DNA of 64,000 nucleotides from Nitrincola sp048264025 (lineage in GTDB: Bacteria; Pseudomonadota; Gammaproteobacteria; Pseudomonadales; Balneatricaceae), in assembly GCF_048264025.1 (NCBI RefSeq), contig NZ_JBLXDN010000007.1, positions 1 to 64,000 of the forward strand, written 5' to 3'. Shown here one piece after another: positions 7,883 through 15,723 of this stretch; the first letter of the stretch is position 1; each line of letters starts with the position of its first letter. The position numbers and the translations under genes are program-made. The notes under the pieces were generated by a model that saw only the letters and a program-made list of their open reading frames with translations, ran no database searches and was not told the DNA's origin.

Positions 7883-9018
7883 TTAGTGCGTGTATCTGGG
7901 TCGGGCTGTGTCTGCAACAGACTGCCCAGATTATCGCGGTAACGGCCCTGCTGTTCAGCATCAGCCTGCTTGAAGCGAGTGTCCTGTTCCACCAGAGCCT
8001 GCATTAACGATTTGGCAAAGTCTTGTTGCTGCTGCACAAAATCCAACAAGGGGCTGTTGATCTGCTCTTTCAGTTGCTGCATCAACTGTTCCAGACGACG
8101 TCCTGATGTTGGCTGATCTTCGGCATCTGATAACTGCTGGGTTTGTTGATACTGACTGGCAACACTGCGCACTTCAGTACGTGTCATGCTGAGATCAAAC
8201 GCACTGAGCTGGCTGGCATCCAAAGACAAGCCCCCCACCTGTTCGAAAGCCTTCTGCACATCGCCATGAAAAAACTCATCAGCCAACTGGCTGACATCAC
8301 GAATCAGGTTCTGAATAGAGTCGATTTCGTCAGCATTAAGATCACCCTCGACTGTAAATGAAAAGCCGGAACTTTGCGTACGGCTTACATCAAACACCAT
8401 CGCGCTGTTACCCTCTCCATCAACAGCCGCCGCGACCCCCGACTGAAAAGTATCACTGCGATCAAAGCGAATTTTCACCTGATCACCTTCACGCGTAGTA
8501 ATATTCAGCTCAAAACTGTCAGCCCGCTCGAAGCGCTGCGCGACCGACATGGAGACAAGGTCCATAGCCGTGCTCTGTTCAGGTGAGAGCGCACGCAGTT
8601 TCTCAAAGGTAAGCTCTTCCGTTCGTGCTACATCGTTAGCAACTTTACCCTGAAGAACATCCAGGCCAGCGAGAATTTCTTTGGCTTCTTTGAAGCCCTT
8701 CTCCACCCCTTTCATCGCACGATCATACATCGCCTGGACTTTCTCTTCCGAATCTCCGCGCGCCCGAGCCATCTCCATACCCTGTGCAACAAAGTTACTG
8801 ATACGCTCAGACACTTTTTCAGGGGTGAAGTTATTGGCATCCAGCTTTTTCAGACCATCCAGATTCATACCTGGAACATGCTGTAGCAGACTTTCGAGTA
8901 TCTTGCTTTGCAATTGATTCAGTACAGGCCCGGAATCTGATTTATTAGCCGTCGCTTGTGATTGACGTGATTCACCAGAGCGTACATACGCAGGCTGGAA
9001 AGAAGAGATATTAGTCAT
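7879..9018 (-). CDS. DUF5610-like protein
   Basis: A 379-aa predicted cytoplasmic protein of unknown function. The first 25 residues are Ser/Gln-rich and look disordered. Residues about 30-130 form an amphipathic helical region (GMEMARARGDSEEKV, then AMKGVEKGFKEAKEIL) that resembles the DUF5610 domain as I remember it. A central beta-rich part (FELNITTREGDQVKI) and a Gln-rich helical C-terminus follow. No signal peptide or transmembrane helix is seen. The ATG at 9018 is the natural start. It is convergent with the decarboxylase and head-to-tail with the DUF1285 gene. Confidence 0.6.
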   Translation of the reverse strand: MTNISSFQPAYVRSGESRQSQATANKSDSGPVLNQLQSKILESLLQHVPGMNLDGLKKLDANNFTPEKVSERISNFVAQGMEMARARGDSEEKVQAMYDRAMKGVEKGFKEAKEILAGLDVLQGKVANDVARTEELTFEKLRALSPEQSTAMDLVSMSVAQRFERADSFELNITTREGDQVKIRFDRSDTFQSGVAAAVDGEGNSAMVFDVSRTQSSGFSFTVEGDLNADEIDSIQNLIRDVSQLADEFFHGDVQKAFEQVGGLSLDASQLSAFDLSMTRTEVRSVASQYQQTQQLSDAEDQPTSGRRLEQLMQQLKEQINSPLLDFVQQQQDFAKSLMQALVEQDTRFKQADAEQQGRYRDNLGSLLQTQPDPDTRTN

Positions 9019-9070
9019 GACCCTACCCTCAGTTTATTTGCACAGGTTATCGGCACAGGCAGCAAAAACT

Positions 9071-9625
9071 TTAATTTTCACCCAGAATGAAGTGCTCTCC
9101 ATGGCTGCCTATCACCCAACGCTCAACGCCAGCTGTAGTATCAATTTCAGCCCATTCTGCCAGTTGATAGTAAACATTTCGCTGAATACGCCCTTCCATC
9201 CCCCTACGAATCATCAAATAGGGTGAAGGCTCTCCTGTATCCGGATCAGTTTCTACCCGTAACGAATGTTCGGCGTTAGCTTCAACGCGTTCTCCTGTGG
9301 CTGTTTCAAATACCAACACCGGCGGGTCCTGCTCCAGGCGCTGAACACTGATGACCTGAAAGGGCACATCCTCGACTTCAATGCCGACCTTCTCCACCGG
9401 AGTTTTAAGAAAATAGCGCTCACCCTCTTTCCACAGAATACGTGAAAACATTTTCACCATCGCCGCACGCTTGATCTCGCCTCCTTGATAGAACCAGCGA
9501 CCATCACGGCTAATACGCATCGGAATATCGCCGCAAAACTCCGGATTCCATTGTTCCAAGGGCGGTAGTGGCTGGTCTGTACGCACCTGTTTAAGCAGGT
9601 TTTCAGGATGTGTTGGTGTTGTCAT
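9071..9625 (-). CDS. DUF1285 family protein
   Basis: A 184-aa protein matching DUF1285, a conserved pseudomonad-type family of unknown function. Recognisable blocks are CGDIPMRISRDGRWFYQG, FSRILWKEGERYFL and YLMIRRGMEGRI. I placed the start at 9625 because GGAGG (9631-9635) sits five bases upstream of that ATG. Longer in-frame extensions would run into the palindromic element at 9725-9878 and look unlike protein. No membrane segment or signal peptide. It may be co-transcribed with the DUF5610-like gene 52 bp downstream. Confidence 0.85.
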   Translation of the reverse strand: MTTPTHPENLLKQVRTDQPLPPLEQWNPEFCGDIPMRISRDGRWFYQGGEIKRAAMVKMFSRILWKEGERYFLKTPVEKVGIEVEDVPFQVISVQRLEQDPPVLVFETATGERVEANAEHSLRVETDPDTGEPSPYLMIRRGMEGRIQRNVYYQLAEWAEIDTTAGVERWVIGSHGEHFILGEN

Positions 9626-9724
9626 CTGTGCCTCCGGTTTATAGGTTAGAGCATAAGCCAGTGGGTGCTTGTTGTCATGTTTGTGCCTTGCCGAGATTGT
9701 GCCTTGCCGAAACAGTGCCTTGCT

Positions 9725-9878
9725 GGGGTGATGGTATCGCTTTGGTGTGACACGCTTTTCGCCGTCCTGGCCGCTCGACTGCCGCCCTGACCGCCATGGA
9801 TGGCGGGAATGCCGAAAATGCAGGAGCATTTTTCGGCCATGGCGGCAGACGGTCACTCCAAAGCGATACCACCACCCC
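9725..9878. repeat. 154-bp palindromic element
   Basis: Terminal arms 9725-9751 and 9852-9878 are inverted repeats of 27 bp with 25 matches (GGGGTGATGGTATCGCTTTG at the left). Inside are nested smaller pairs: CTGCCGCC (9779-9786) with GGCGGCAG (9841-9848), and GCCGAAAATGC (9811-9821) with GCATTTTTCGGC (about 9825-9836). The whole can form one long cruciform. It looks like a non-coding mobile or REP-type element, but no second copy lies in this window. Confidence 0.65.
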
Positions 9879-10027
9879 GCCCACAACCCTGTGCCAGTTT
9901 CAGGATAAAAAGCAGGTTATGGCATAGACCAGCAAATTAAGTTGAGGATTCGGCAGTATGGCAAGGACCTGCCGCGAATACGGATTTTAAGCTGACCTTA
10001 CGCTGGCACCCAAGTTGGTGAGTGCTG

Positions 10028-10121
10028 ATGGGATCGGGTATGGCTGACCCTGTGCGCCAGGGATGGCGCACCGGAGCCATCAGGGATGATTTCACGGCGA
10101 GTCAGACATATCCGATCCCAT
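10028..10121. repeat. inverted repeat, 21-bp arms
   Basis: Arms 10028-10048 (ATGGGATCGGGTATGGCTGA followed by C) and 10101-10121 match at 19 of 21 positions in inverted orientation around a 52-bp centre. The centre holds its own hairpin (TGCGCCA/TGGCGCA). It resembles a short non-autonomous element like that at 9725-9878, though the sequences differ. Confidence 0.55.
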
Positions 10122-10130
10122 TAGCCCTGA

Positions 10131-10190
10131 TTTCAACAAACCTGACCCCATGATCCGTAGTTTCAACAAACCCGACCCCATGATCCGAGT
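10131..10190. repeat. tandem repeat, 2 x 30 bp
   Basis: Two adjacent 30-bp units, each beginning TTTCAACAAACC and containing GACCCCATGATCCG, differ at a few positions. Read on the minus strand each unit begins TGGGGTC(A/G)GG, which also occurs at 15689-15698. This motif is reminiscent of ends flanking REP-associated transposase genes; no transposase is present here. Confidence 0.6.
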
Positions 10191-10221
10191 ATCTATGAAT
10201 ACCACTCATCCATACCTACAA

Positions 10222-10240
10222 ATATTTCACAGTGAAATAT
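10222..10240. promoter_or_regulatory. 19-bp perfect palindrome, operator-like
   Basis: ATATTTCAC-A-GTGAAATAT is a perfect palindrome 75 bp upstream of the methylenetetrahydrofolate-reductase-like gene. I do not recognise the regulator. It sits just upstream of a MetR-like box. Confidence 0.45.
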
Positions 10241-10247
10241 AGTTTAT

Positions 10248-10260
10248 TGAATAGAATTCA
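10248..10260. promoter_or_regulatory. MetR-like box (TGAA-N5-TTCA)
   Basis: TGAATAGAATTCA exactly fits the MetR consensus TGAA-N5-TTCA and lies 55 bp upstream of a reductase-like gene of the methylenetetrahydrofolate family. MetR activates metE, metF and related genes in enterics. The same bases also form a wider inverted repeat TGAATAG (10248-10254) / CTATTCA (10269-10275). The motif is short and could arise by chance. Confidence 0.4.
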
Positions 10261-10314
10261 TTGTTAAACTATTCACGACTGCTACTTAACTGACAACGAC
10301 ATACCGGGTAATTC

Positions 10315-11271
10315 ATGAGCCGCACACTTTCAGACAAATTCCGCGACCCGCAACAAGGGGTCTATTTTATTGGTACCACGCCACCTCGCGCTGGAACCGA
10401 TGATGAAGCGATGGCGGGCATAGCTGAAAAACTACTCGGTCGTCTGGACAGTATCGATTACGATGGTGTGGTGGTGTATGACATCCAGGATGAGAGCAGC
10501 CGTACAGATCAGCCCCGTCCCTTTCCTTATATGGAAACCCGCGATCCTCGTGATTACGCCTGGTTGCTGGCAAAATTGTCTGGTCGTGACACCATAGCCT
10601 ACAAAAGCGTCGCTCAGCGTGACCGCGCCAGTTTTGAAGCCTGGCTGCAGGAAACCAGTGATAAATACAGTCAGCAGCACTTGGTGCTGGTTGGCAGTCC
10701 GTCATCACACGGCCAGATACGTCTGAGCTTGCAAGATGCTTATGCCGCTCTGCGGGACAGCCAACTACCCTTTAATCTCGGTGGTGTTACTATCGCCGAA
10801 CGTCATGCGGTCAAGGGGAATGAGCCGTTGCGTTTGTTGCAGAAAAGCACTGAAGGCTGTGAGTTTTTCATTTCTCAGGCTGTTTACAACCCGCAGGCCA
10901 CTATCGATTTACTCACAGGCTACGCACGCGAATGCCGCCAGCGTGGTGAAACACCCAAACGCATTATTCTAACGTTTACCCCTTGCGGTAGTGAAAAAAC
11001 GCTAGGATTTATGCAATGGCTAGGTATTTCTGTACCGGAAGCAACCCGCTGGCGGATTCTGGATGCCGAAAACCCCTTGTCAGAATCGATTCGTATCTGT
11101 CAGAACAGCTTAGAACAGATACTGGAAGCCTGTCTGCCACTGGGACTGCCATTAGGATTAAACATTGAAAGCCTGACCAATCGCAAGGAAGAGATAGACG
11201 CGGCAATTCAGCTGTTCAGATTGCTTAAAGCTACTCTGGATCTTCAGCTGGCTCAGCAAGCGCTGCAATAG
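10315..11271 (+). CDS. methylenetetrahydrofolate reductase-like protein
   Basis: A 318-aa soluble protein that I place in the FAD-linked methylenetetrahydrofolate-reductase-like TIM-barrel superfamily. The features are an N-terminal VYFIGTTPPRAGTDD block, the VLVGSPSSHGQIRLSL segment, VTIAERHAVKGNEPLRLL, and GCEFFISQAVYNPQATIDLL (about residues 180-200), which resembles the substrate/FAD-pocket segment (FxxxQxxY/F) of MetF. It is clearly not a standard MetF, so its reaction and cofactor need testing. A MetR-like box and a 19-bp palindrome lie upstream. Its 3' end overlaps the convergent retropepsin gene by 41 bp. Confidence 0.65.
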   Translation: MSRTLSDKFRDPQQGVYFIGTTPPRAGTDDEAMAGIAEKLLGRLDSIDYDGVVVYDIQDESSRTDQPRPFPYMETRDPRDYAWLLAKLSGRDTIAYKSVAQRDRASFEAWLQETSDKYSQQHLVLVGSPSSHGQIRLSLQDAYAALRDSQLPFNLGGVTIAERHAVKGNEPLRLLQKSTEGCEFFISQAVYNPQATIDLLTGYARECRQRGETPKRIILTFTPCGSEKTLGFMQWLGISVPEATRWRILDAENPLSESIRICQNSLEQILEACLPLGLPLGLNIESLTNRKEEIDAAIQLFRLLKATLDLQLAQQALQ

Positions 11272-11992
11272 CGGCTTCCATGTCGGCCCGCTGCTGCTTG
11301 AGTTCAGCAATGCGGGCCGGGTCCCAAATAATCTGCGCGGCGTCAAAATCGATGCGGTACTCAACCTGACGCAAAAAATCCATACCTAACAAGCCATCAT
11401 GTGCCCCGGCTCCCCCCTGAAAGTCGATGATATCAGCACGAGGGCCATCAATCTGATAAGGACCTATCTCAATACGATCAAAGCGTGCCGAAAAGGTTTC
11501 GATCACATCCCCGCTTGCCACCTGTGCATACCCAGAAGGGCGTGCATCAATGGGTAACTGCGCCAATTTATCACGATGAAACACCGTTGAAGACGCTCCA
11601 GTATCCAGAACCATCAGGGTATTGGCGGTACGTCCTCGCAAGGTCACCTTAACAGGTAGCATCACTGAGTTGCCCCGCATTGTCAGAGGCGTTTGCAGTG
11701 CTGCAATGGCCTGATCCAACTGCCGTAAGTATTGCTGCTGTTGCTGCGCACTCAAGCGTGCCTGTCGTTCCAGCTCCAACTCATCACGACGCTCCGGGGT
11801 CAGCCGCGAACCGCGGACCTCCAGTTGATCACGATAGGCATGCGGTACTTTGCTGATGTTATCGACATAAACACGCCGACCACTCTCATCAATGTAACGG
11901 AGAATCTGCGCTTGCAGTGCTGTTGAAGGTAAAAAACAGAGTAACGCGAGCGCTAAGTAATGGGCACAAAGGGTAATAGGCTTCCTATGCAT
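11231..11992 (-). CDS. secreted retropepsin-like aspartic protease with DUF4124 domain
   Basis: A 253-aa exported protein. An N-terminal signal peptide (hydrophobic stretch up to about residue 27) precedes a DUF4124-like segment (YIDESGRRVYVDNISKVP), then a Gln/Arg-rich coiled-coil region. A retropepsin-type domain with the catalytic motif VLDTGASSTVFH (about residue 128) and the flap/dimer segment GLLGMDFL (about residue 200) follows. It is likely a periplasmic single-domain aspartyl protease that works as a dimer; its substrate is unknown. The ATG at 11992 has AGGAG eight bases upstream; a TTG at 11995 is an alternative. It overlaps the convergent upstream gene by 41 bp. Confidence 0.78.
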   Translation of the reverse strand: MHRKPITLCAHYLALALLCFLPSTALQAQILRYIDESGRRVYVDNISKVPHAYRDQLEVRGSRLTPERRDELELERQARLSAQQQQQYLRQLDQAIAALQTPLTMRGNSVMLPVKVTLRGRTANTLMVLDTGASSTVFHRDKLAQLPIDARPSGYAQVASGDVIETFSARFDRIEIGPYQIDGPRADIIDFQGGAGAHDGLLGMDFLRQVEYRIDFDAAQIIWDPARIAELKQQRADMEAAIAALAEPAEDPE

Positions 11993-12017
11993 CAAGCTAA
12001 CTCCTGTATAAAATTGA

Positions 12018-12049
12018 CCTGTATCCGAGTTTTATAGCTCAGATACAGG
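12018..12049 (-). terminator. terminator of the LysE-family gene
   Basis: CCTGTATC (12018-12025) and GATACAGG (12042-12049) form the base of a long hairpin with an inner GAG/CTC pair. On the minus strand it is followed by TCAATTTTA. It lies 17 bp after the exporter stop codon. Confidence 0.6.
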
Positions 12050-12066
12050 CCAATTTCCACTACCAC

Positions 12067-12684
12067 TCACATCAATATCATCACCACACATGATGCTGTC
12101 AATCCGCCCATAAATCGATTGAACAGACGCCAATGATGTGGGGTTTTTATCAACCGTCCCAGTAACACGCCAAAACTGGCCCAGAGTGCGATGGATGGCA
12201 GATTCACCACGGCCATGGCAAGAATAATCAGTACCACAGAGGCAATAAACGCATCGCCGCTAAGGGTGAAGGAAGCCAGGGCTGAAATAGCCATCATCCA
12301 GGCTTTGGGATTAACGAACTGAAACAGGGCCGCCTGAAAAAAAGTCAGCGGGCTACCGGTCATTTCTGTACGGATTTCAGGTGGTGGCGAGTGAAAAATT
12401 TTCCAGCCCAGCCAAAGTAAATAACCACTACCTAACACTTTTAACAGCGTCATTAATTCCGGCCAACGCTCAAACAGAATACCCAGACCCAAAGCCACTG
12501 AAGACATTAGCAACATCACACCCGCGGTAATACCCAGCATATGTGGAATGCTGCGCACAAAACCGTAATTAGCGCCGGATGCCGTCAGCATGACATTATT
12601 CGGGCCAGGTGTGACCGACATGCTGAATGAAAACAGCAAAACCGGGATCATCAACGTCAGCAGTTCATAGCCAGGCAGTTCCAT
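12067..12684 (-). CDS. LysE/RhtB-family amino-acid exporter
   Basis: A 205-aa inner-membrane protein with about six hydrophobic segments, of the LysE/RhtB family of amino-acid efflux permeases. The family signature SVTPGPNNVMLTASGANYGF is near residues 22-41, and FQFVNPKAWMMAISAL lies near the middle. I chose ATG 12684 because GGAGGAGG lies just upstream; earlier in-frame starts extend into the regulator-binding region. It is divergent from a MocR-type regulator that probably controls it; the exported amino acid cannot be named. Confidence 0.88.
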   Translation of the reverse strand: MELPGYELLTLMIPVLLFSFSMSVTPGPNNVMLTASGANYGFVRSIPHMLGITAGVMLLMSSVALGLGILFERWPELMTLLKVLGSGYLLWLGWKIFHSPPPEIRTEMTGSPLTFFQAALFQFVNPKAWMMAISALASFTLSGDAFIASVVLIILAMAVVNLPSIALWASFGVLLGRLIKTPHHWRLFNRFMGGLTASCVVMILM

Positions 12685-12695
12685 AACCTCCTCCA

Positions 12696-12762
12696 AAATT
12701 GTATTGTATGGATACAATTTAATTAATATAGTTAATATTGGGTTTACAAATGCATACAATTA
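12696..12762. promoter_or_regulatory. MocR operator candidates in the divergent region
   Basis: AAATTGTAT (12696-12704) and ATACAATTT (12712-12720) are perfect 9-bp inverted arms. The half-site ATACAATT recurs in direct orientation at 12754-12761, 42 bp (about four helical turns) from the first. MocR/GabR-type regulators are known to bind spaced direct repeats of ATACCA-like motifs, so these are plausible binding sites shared by the exporter and the regulator. Confidence 0.55.
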
Positions 12763-12849
12763 ACCATAGTGTGTATTAATTAATGCAGCAATTACTTAAT
12801 TGTCCTGCAAACAATCCTTTGTATTCAGGACAATCAACTCGGAGGCCAG

Positions 12850-14271
12850 GTGAGCATTCAACAAAAAGCACGATCCCGCTGTCACTGGCTACCCACACTG
12901 GATAAAAGCCAGGATACCCTGTATCTGACACTGGCCGATCAGTTGGCGGCCGATATTGCGGCGGGCAAGATGAGTCCCGGTGATAAACTGCCCCCTCAGC
13001 GCCTGCTGGCTGATGCTCTGGGCATCACACTGGGTACCGTAACGCGGGCTTATCGGGAAGCGGAACGCCGTGGACTCACTGAAGCCCGAGTGGGTAGTGG
13101 TACGCGTGTACGGGGTACCCAGGCCGATGAACCGGTATTTCACCACCTATCCCGTGCCAGTGCTGGCAGCATCGACTTGTCACTCAGCATTCCGATTCCC
13201 AATCCGATTCGGGCAGAACAACTGGCCTTTTGCTTGCAGCAGATAGCTAATCAACCAGACATAACGCGTCAGGCATTGGCGTATCAACCGGAGCAAGGCA
13301 ACCTGATCCAGCGTGAAACTCTGGCTGAATGGATGACACGGCATCAGTTACCCGTTGATGCCAGTGAGCTGCTGATCACTGAAGGTGGACAGCACGCAGA
13401 TTATCTGGCCATGCAGGCACTGATCCGACCGGGTGAAGCCGTGGCCTCTGCCGCGTTAACCTATCCAGGTATGATCGCGATTGCCCGACAATTGGGTCTT
13501 AAACATATTCCGGTTCCAACCGATCATCAGGGCATCCGTCCGGATGCTCTCGAACGACTGTGTCAGCAACAAAAAATTCGACTGCTTTATGTGATGCCGG
13601 AGTACAACAATCCGACCGGCGAACATATGAGCCAGGCCCGCCGCGAAGCGATTGTAGAGATTGCTCGACGTCACGACCTGCTGTTACTCGAAGATGGCAT
13701 ACAGTATGTGATTCCATCACACCGTGGCACACCCTTTTATCGCCTGGCGCCGGAACGTTCACTGTATATTTTTAGCGTATCTAAAATTATTGAAGGAGGG
13801 CTACGCTTCGGTGCCTTGCGGGCACCCTCTAATTTGATCCCCAGGCTGAGTGCAGCGCTACGAGCTCAATGCTGGTCGGTTCCCGGCTTGATGGGGACTA
13901 TTGCCTGCCAATGGCTCAGTTCTGGTAACGCCGACACCTTGATTGACTGGCAATGGACTGAAGTCAGCCATCGCCAGGCATTGGTTAAGCAGGCATTATC
14001 CCACTATGAAACCGAAGCCCATGCGTATGGTTTTCACGCTTGGTTAAAACTGCCAGAACCTTGGCGAGCTGTGGATTTTGTGGCTGAAGCTGCACGACGT
14101 GGTGTCACTTTGATCGCATCAGACCCTTTCTGTGTTGGTAGCCATCCGGCACCGCAAGCCGTCAGAATTTGCGTCACCCCTCCGGCAGAAACCGCTATTT
14201 TTGAAACCGGTATACAGCGACTTGCCACGCTGCTGCAAGAAGGGCCTTCCCATGCGGCACCTCTGGTATAA
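12850..14271 (+). CDS. MocR-family (GntR-aminotransferase) regulator
   Basis: A 473-aa transcription factor with an N-terminal winged helix (about residues 20-90; GDKLPPQRLLADALGITLGT) fused to a fold-type I aminotransferase-like domain (about 115-465). The domain carries EYNNPTGEHM and the PLP-lysine region SVSKIIEGGLRFG. Such proteins use PLP or an amino-acid adduct as a signal. Translation starts at GTG 12850, with GGAGG four bases upstream. It is divergent from the LysE-type exporter across a region with repeated ATACAAT half-sites, which suggests it controls exporter expression and its own. Confidence 0.88.
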   Translation: MSIQQKARSRCHWLPTLDKSQDTLYLTLADQLAADIAAGKMSPGDKLPPQRLLADALGITLGTVTRAYREAERRGLTEARVGSGTRVRGTQADEPVFHHLSRASAGSIDLSLSIPIPNPIRAEQLAFCLQQIANQPDITRQALAYQPEQGNLIQRETLAEWMTRHQLPVDASELLITEGGQHADYLAMQALIRPGEAVASAALTYPGMIAIARQLGLKHIPVPTDHQGIRPDALERLCQQQKIRLLYVMPEYNNPTGEHMSQARREAIVEIARRHDLLLLEDGIQYVIPSHRGTPFYRLAPERSLYIFSVSKIIEGGLRFGALRAPSNLIPRLSAALRAQCWSVPGLMGTIACQWLSSGNADTLIDWQWTEVSHRQALVKQALSHYETEAHAYGFHAWLKLPEPWRAVDFVAEAARRGVTLIASDPFCVGSHPAPQAVRICVTPPAETAIFETGIQRLATLLQEGPSHAAPLV

Positions 14272-14341
14272 GTTGTTATATGGGCGTAAAATAGTCAATC
14301 GACCGATTTGGCTTAAGTTTGACTTTCCTCAGGTATCCACC

Positions 14342-15439
14342 ATGGCATTATCACGCCACATTTCATCACGTATTATTCTTAACGCTGCGCTGTTTTCCTT
14401 GCTATGCACGGCCGTCCAGGCCGAAGAAACACAAGAGATTTTCAGCGAACAGCAAGCCATCACTGAAGTACGTGAACGCTGGGTACTTAATCTCTTTTTT
14501 GAGAATGACCTGTTCAGTCAAACCGATCAGCAATACACCAATGGCGTACGGGCTTCCTGGGTTTCACCTGACATAGACAGCTTTATTGATGATGAACGCC
14601 TGCCTCTGTGGATGCGCCAAGCCAACCGATTACTGACGCCTCTGGATCCCGTCGCACCGGGATCAAGGGAAGAAGTCAGCCGCCGGGTTGTTTTTTCTCT
14701 AGGCCAGAAGATGTATACCCCGGATGACTCGGAAGGCACCAGCATTGATCCTGATGATCGACCTTATGCAGGCTGGCTTTACGCTGGCCTGGGTTATCAC
14801 ACCCGTACGCTGAACCGACTGAATTCGTTTGAAGTTAATCTGGGTATGGTTGGTCCGGCATCGCTGGCAGAGGAATTTCAGAACCTGGTTCATGATATGC
14901 GTGGTTTTGATCGCTTCAATGGCTGGGATAATCAATTACATAACGAGTTGGGTGTCCAACTGGTTTATGAACATAAAAACCGCGTTTTCCAGGGTCGGCT
15001 AAGCGACACAATACAGCAAGACCTGATCCTGCACGGTGGCGGTAGCCTGGGTAACGTAGCCACCTACCTAAATACGGGTGCCCAATACCGGATTGGACGA
15101 AATTTACCGGCCGATTTCGGTACTTCAGCTCTGCGTCCAGGTGGGGATAACAGCGTGCCCGCCCATACCAATGGTAAGAGTACCGATAATTGGGGTATGC
15201 ATGGCTTTGTTTCCATGGATGGTCGCTGGGTACTGCACGATATTTTCCTTGATGGTAACACCTTCCGTAGCAGTCATTCCGTGGATAAAGAGGCTTTGGT
15301 GGGAGATTTATCCATAGGTGTTGCGGCCACTTTCGACCGTTGGAAGCTATCTTATGCCAATATCTGGCGCAGCAAACAGTTCAAATCGCAGGCAAGCTCT
15401 CATAGTTATGGGTCGCTAACGGTTTCTTATTCTCTTTAA
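14342..15439 (+). CDS. LpxR-family lipid A deacylase
   Basis: A 365-aa outer-membrane beta-barrel protein of the LpxR/DUF2219 family. Salmonella LpxR removes the 3'-O-acyl chains of lipid A. A signal peptide ends around residue 27 (VQAEE). The family signature FFENDLFSQTDQQYTNG (about residues 50-66) holds the Asn-Asp and Thr positions near the active site, and DDRPYAGWLYAGLGYH (about 138-153) supplies a conserved His. The C-terminus alternates hydrophobic residues as in barrel strands and ends in an aromatic/hydrophobic strand. I chose ATG 14342 because it begins the signal peptide. It is likely a separate unit from the MocR gene. Confidence 0.88.
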   Translation: MALSRHISSRIILNAALFSLLCTAVQAEETQEIFSEQQAITEVRERWVLNLFFENDLFSQTDQQYTNGVRASWVSPDIDSFIDDERLPLWMRQANRLLTPLDPVAPGSREEVSRRVVFSLGQKMYTPDDSEGTSIDPDDRPYAGWLYAGLGYHTRTLNRLNSFEVNLGMVGPASLAEEFQNLVHDMRGFDRFNGWDNQLHNELGVQLVYEHKNRVFQGRLSDTIQQDLILHGGGSLGNVATYLNTGAQYRIGRNLPADFGTSALRPGGDNSVPAHTNGKSTDNWGMHGFVSMDGRWVLHDIFLDGNTFRSSHSVDKEALVGDLSIGVAATFDRWKLSYANIWRSKQFKSQASSHSYGSLTVSYSL

Positions 15440-15454
15440 ACAGCCACATAAGCT

Positions 15455-15478
15455 AACCGGTTACGCCTGAAACCGGTT
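15455..15478. terminator. hairpin after the lpxR-like gene
   Basis: AACCGGTT (15455-15462) is repeated at 15471-15478 and, being self-complementary, forms an 8-bp stem with an 8-base loop 15 bp after the stop codon. There is no strong U-run. The rest of 15479-15723 contains no gene that I can support; it is AT-rich and ends with the motif at 15689. Confidence 0.4.
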
Positions 15479-15688
15479 CATCTATCGGAAAATTTGACAC
15501 CTAAAGCCTTCCGCTGCCAGATGGATACTAACGTATTAGCATCCAACCGGATAAATACTGCGTAATCAGTTAATATATGCAGAATAACAAATGAAATCTG
15601 GACGAACGGCTGATTTATTACAACAATGAATGAGTTCAATAAGGGAAGATGTGAGGTGACAGAACACCAATGACTACTTTGGCAGGTC

Positions 15689-15708
15689 TGGGGTCAGGAT
15701 AATTTTCA
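15689..15708 (+). repeat. TGGGGTCAGG motif before the GGDEF-EAL gene
   Basis: TGGGGTCAGGATAATTTTCA lies 15 bp before the start codon. Its first ten bases match, in opposite orientation, the tandem repeats at 10131-10190. I recall sequences of this type beside REP-associated tyrosine transposases, so it may mark an old insertion boundary. Confidence 0.35.
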
Positions 15709-15723
15709 TAAAAGGGCAGTGTT

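Larger units (their letters stand above)
9626..10314. other. 689-bp repeat-rich intergenic region
   Basis: No convincing gene is present. From left to right it holds three imperfect copies of a TGTGCCTTGCCGA-like 16-mer (about 9682-9724), a large palindromic element (9725-9878), unremarkable DNA with a small CGGCAG/CTGCCG hairpin (about 9952-9975), a second inverted repeat (10028-10121), a 30-bp tandem repeat (10131-10190), and two operator-like palindromes (10222-10240, 10248-10260) ahead of the reductase-like gene at 10315. Confidence 0.7.

Noticed and set aside
9640..9886. Several minus-strand reading frames across the palindromic element, including an N-terminal extension of the DUF1285 gene
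   Set aside because: They depend on the inverted repeat, have no ribosome sites, and DUF1285 has a clear GGAGG-supported start at 9625.
10315..11271. Straightforward metF assignment
   Set aside because: Only parts of the MetF pattern are recognisable and the sequence diverges strongly, so I kept it as a family-level call.
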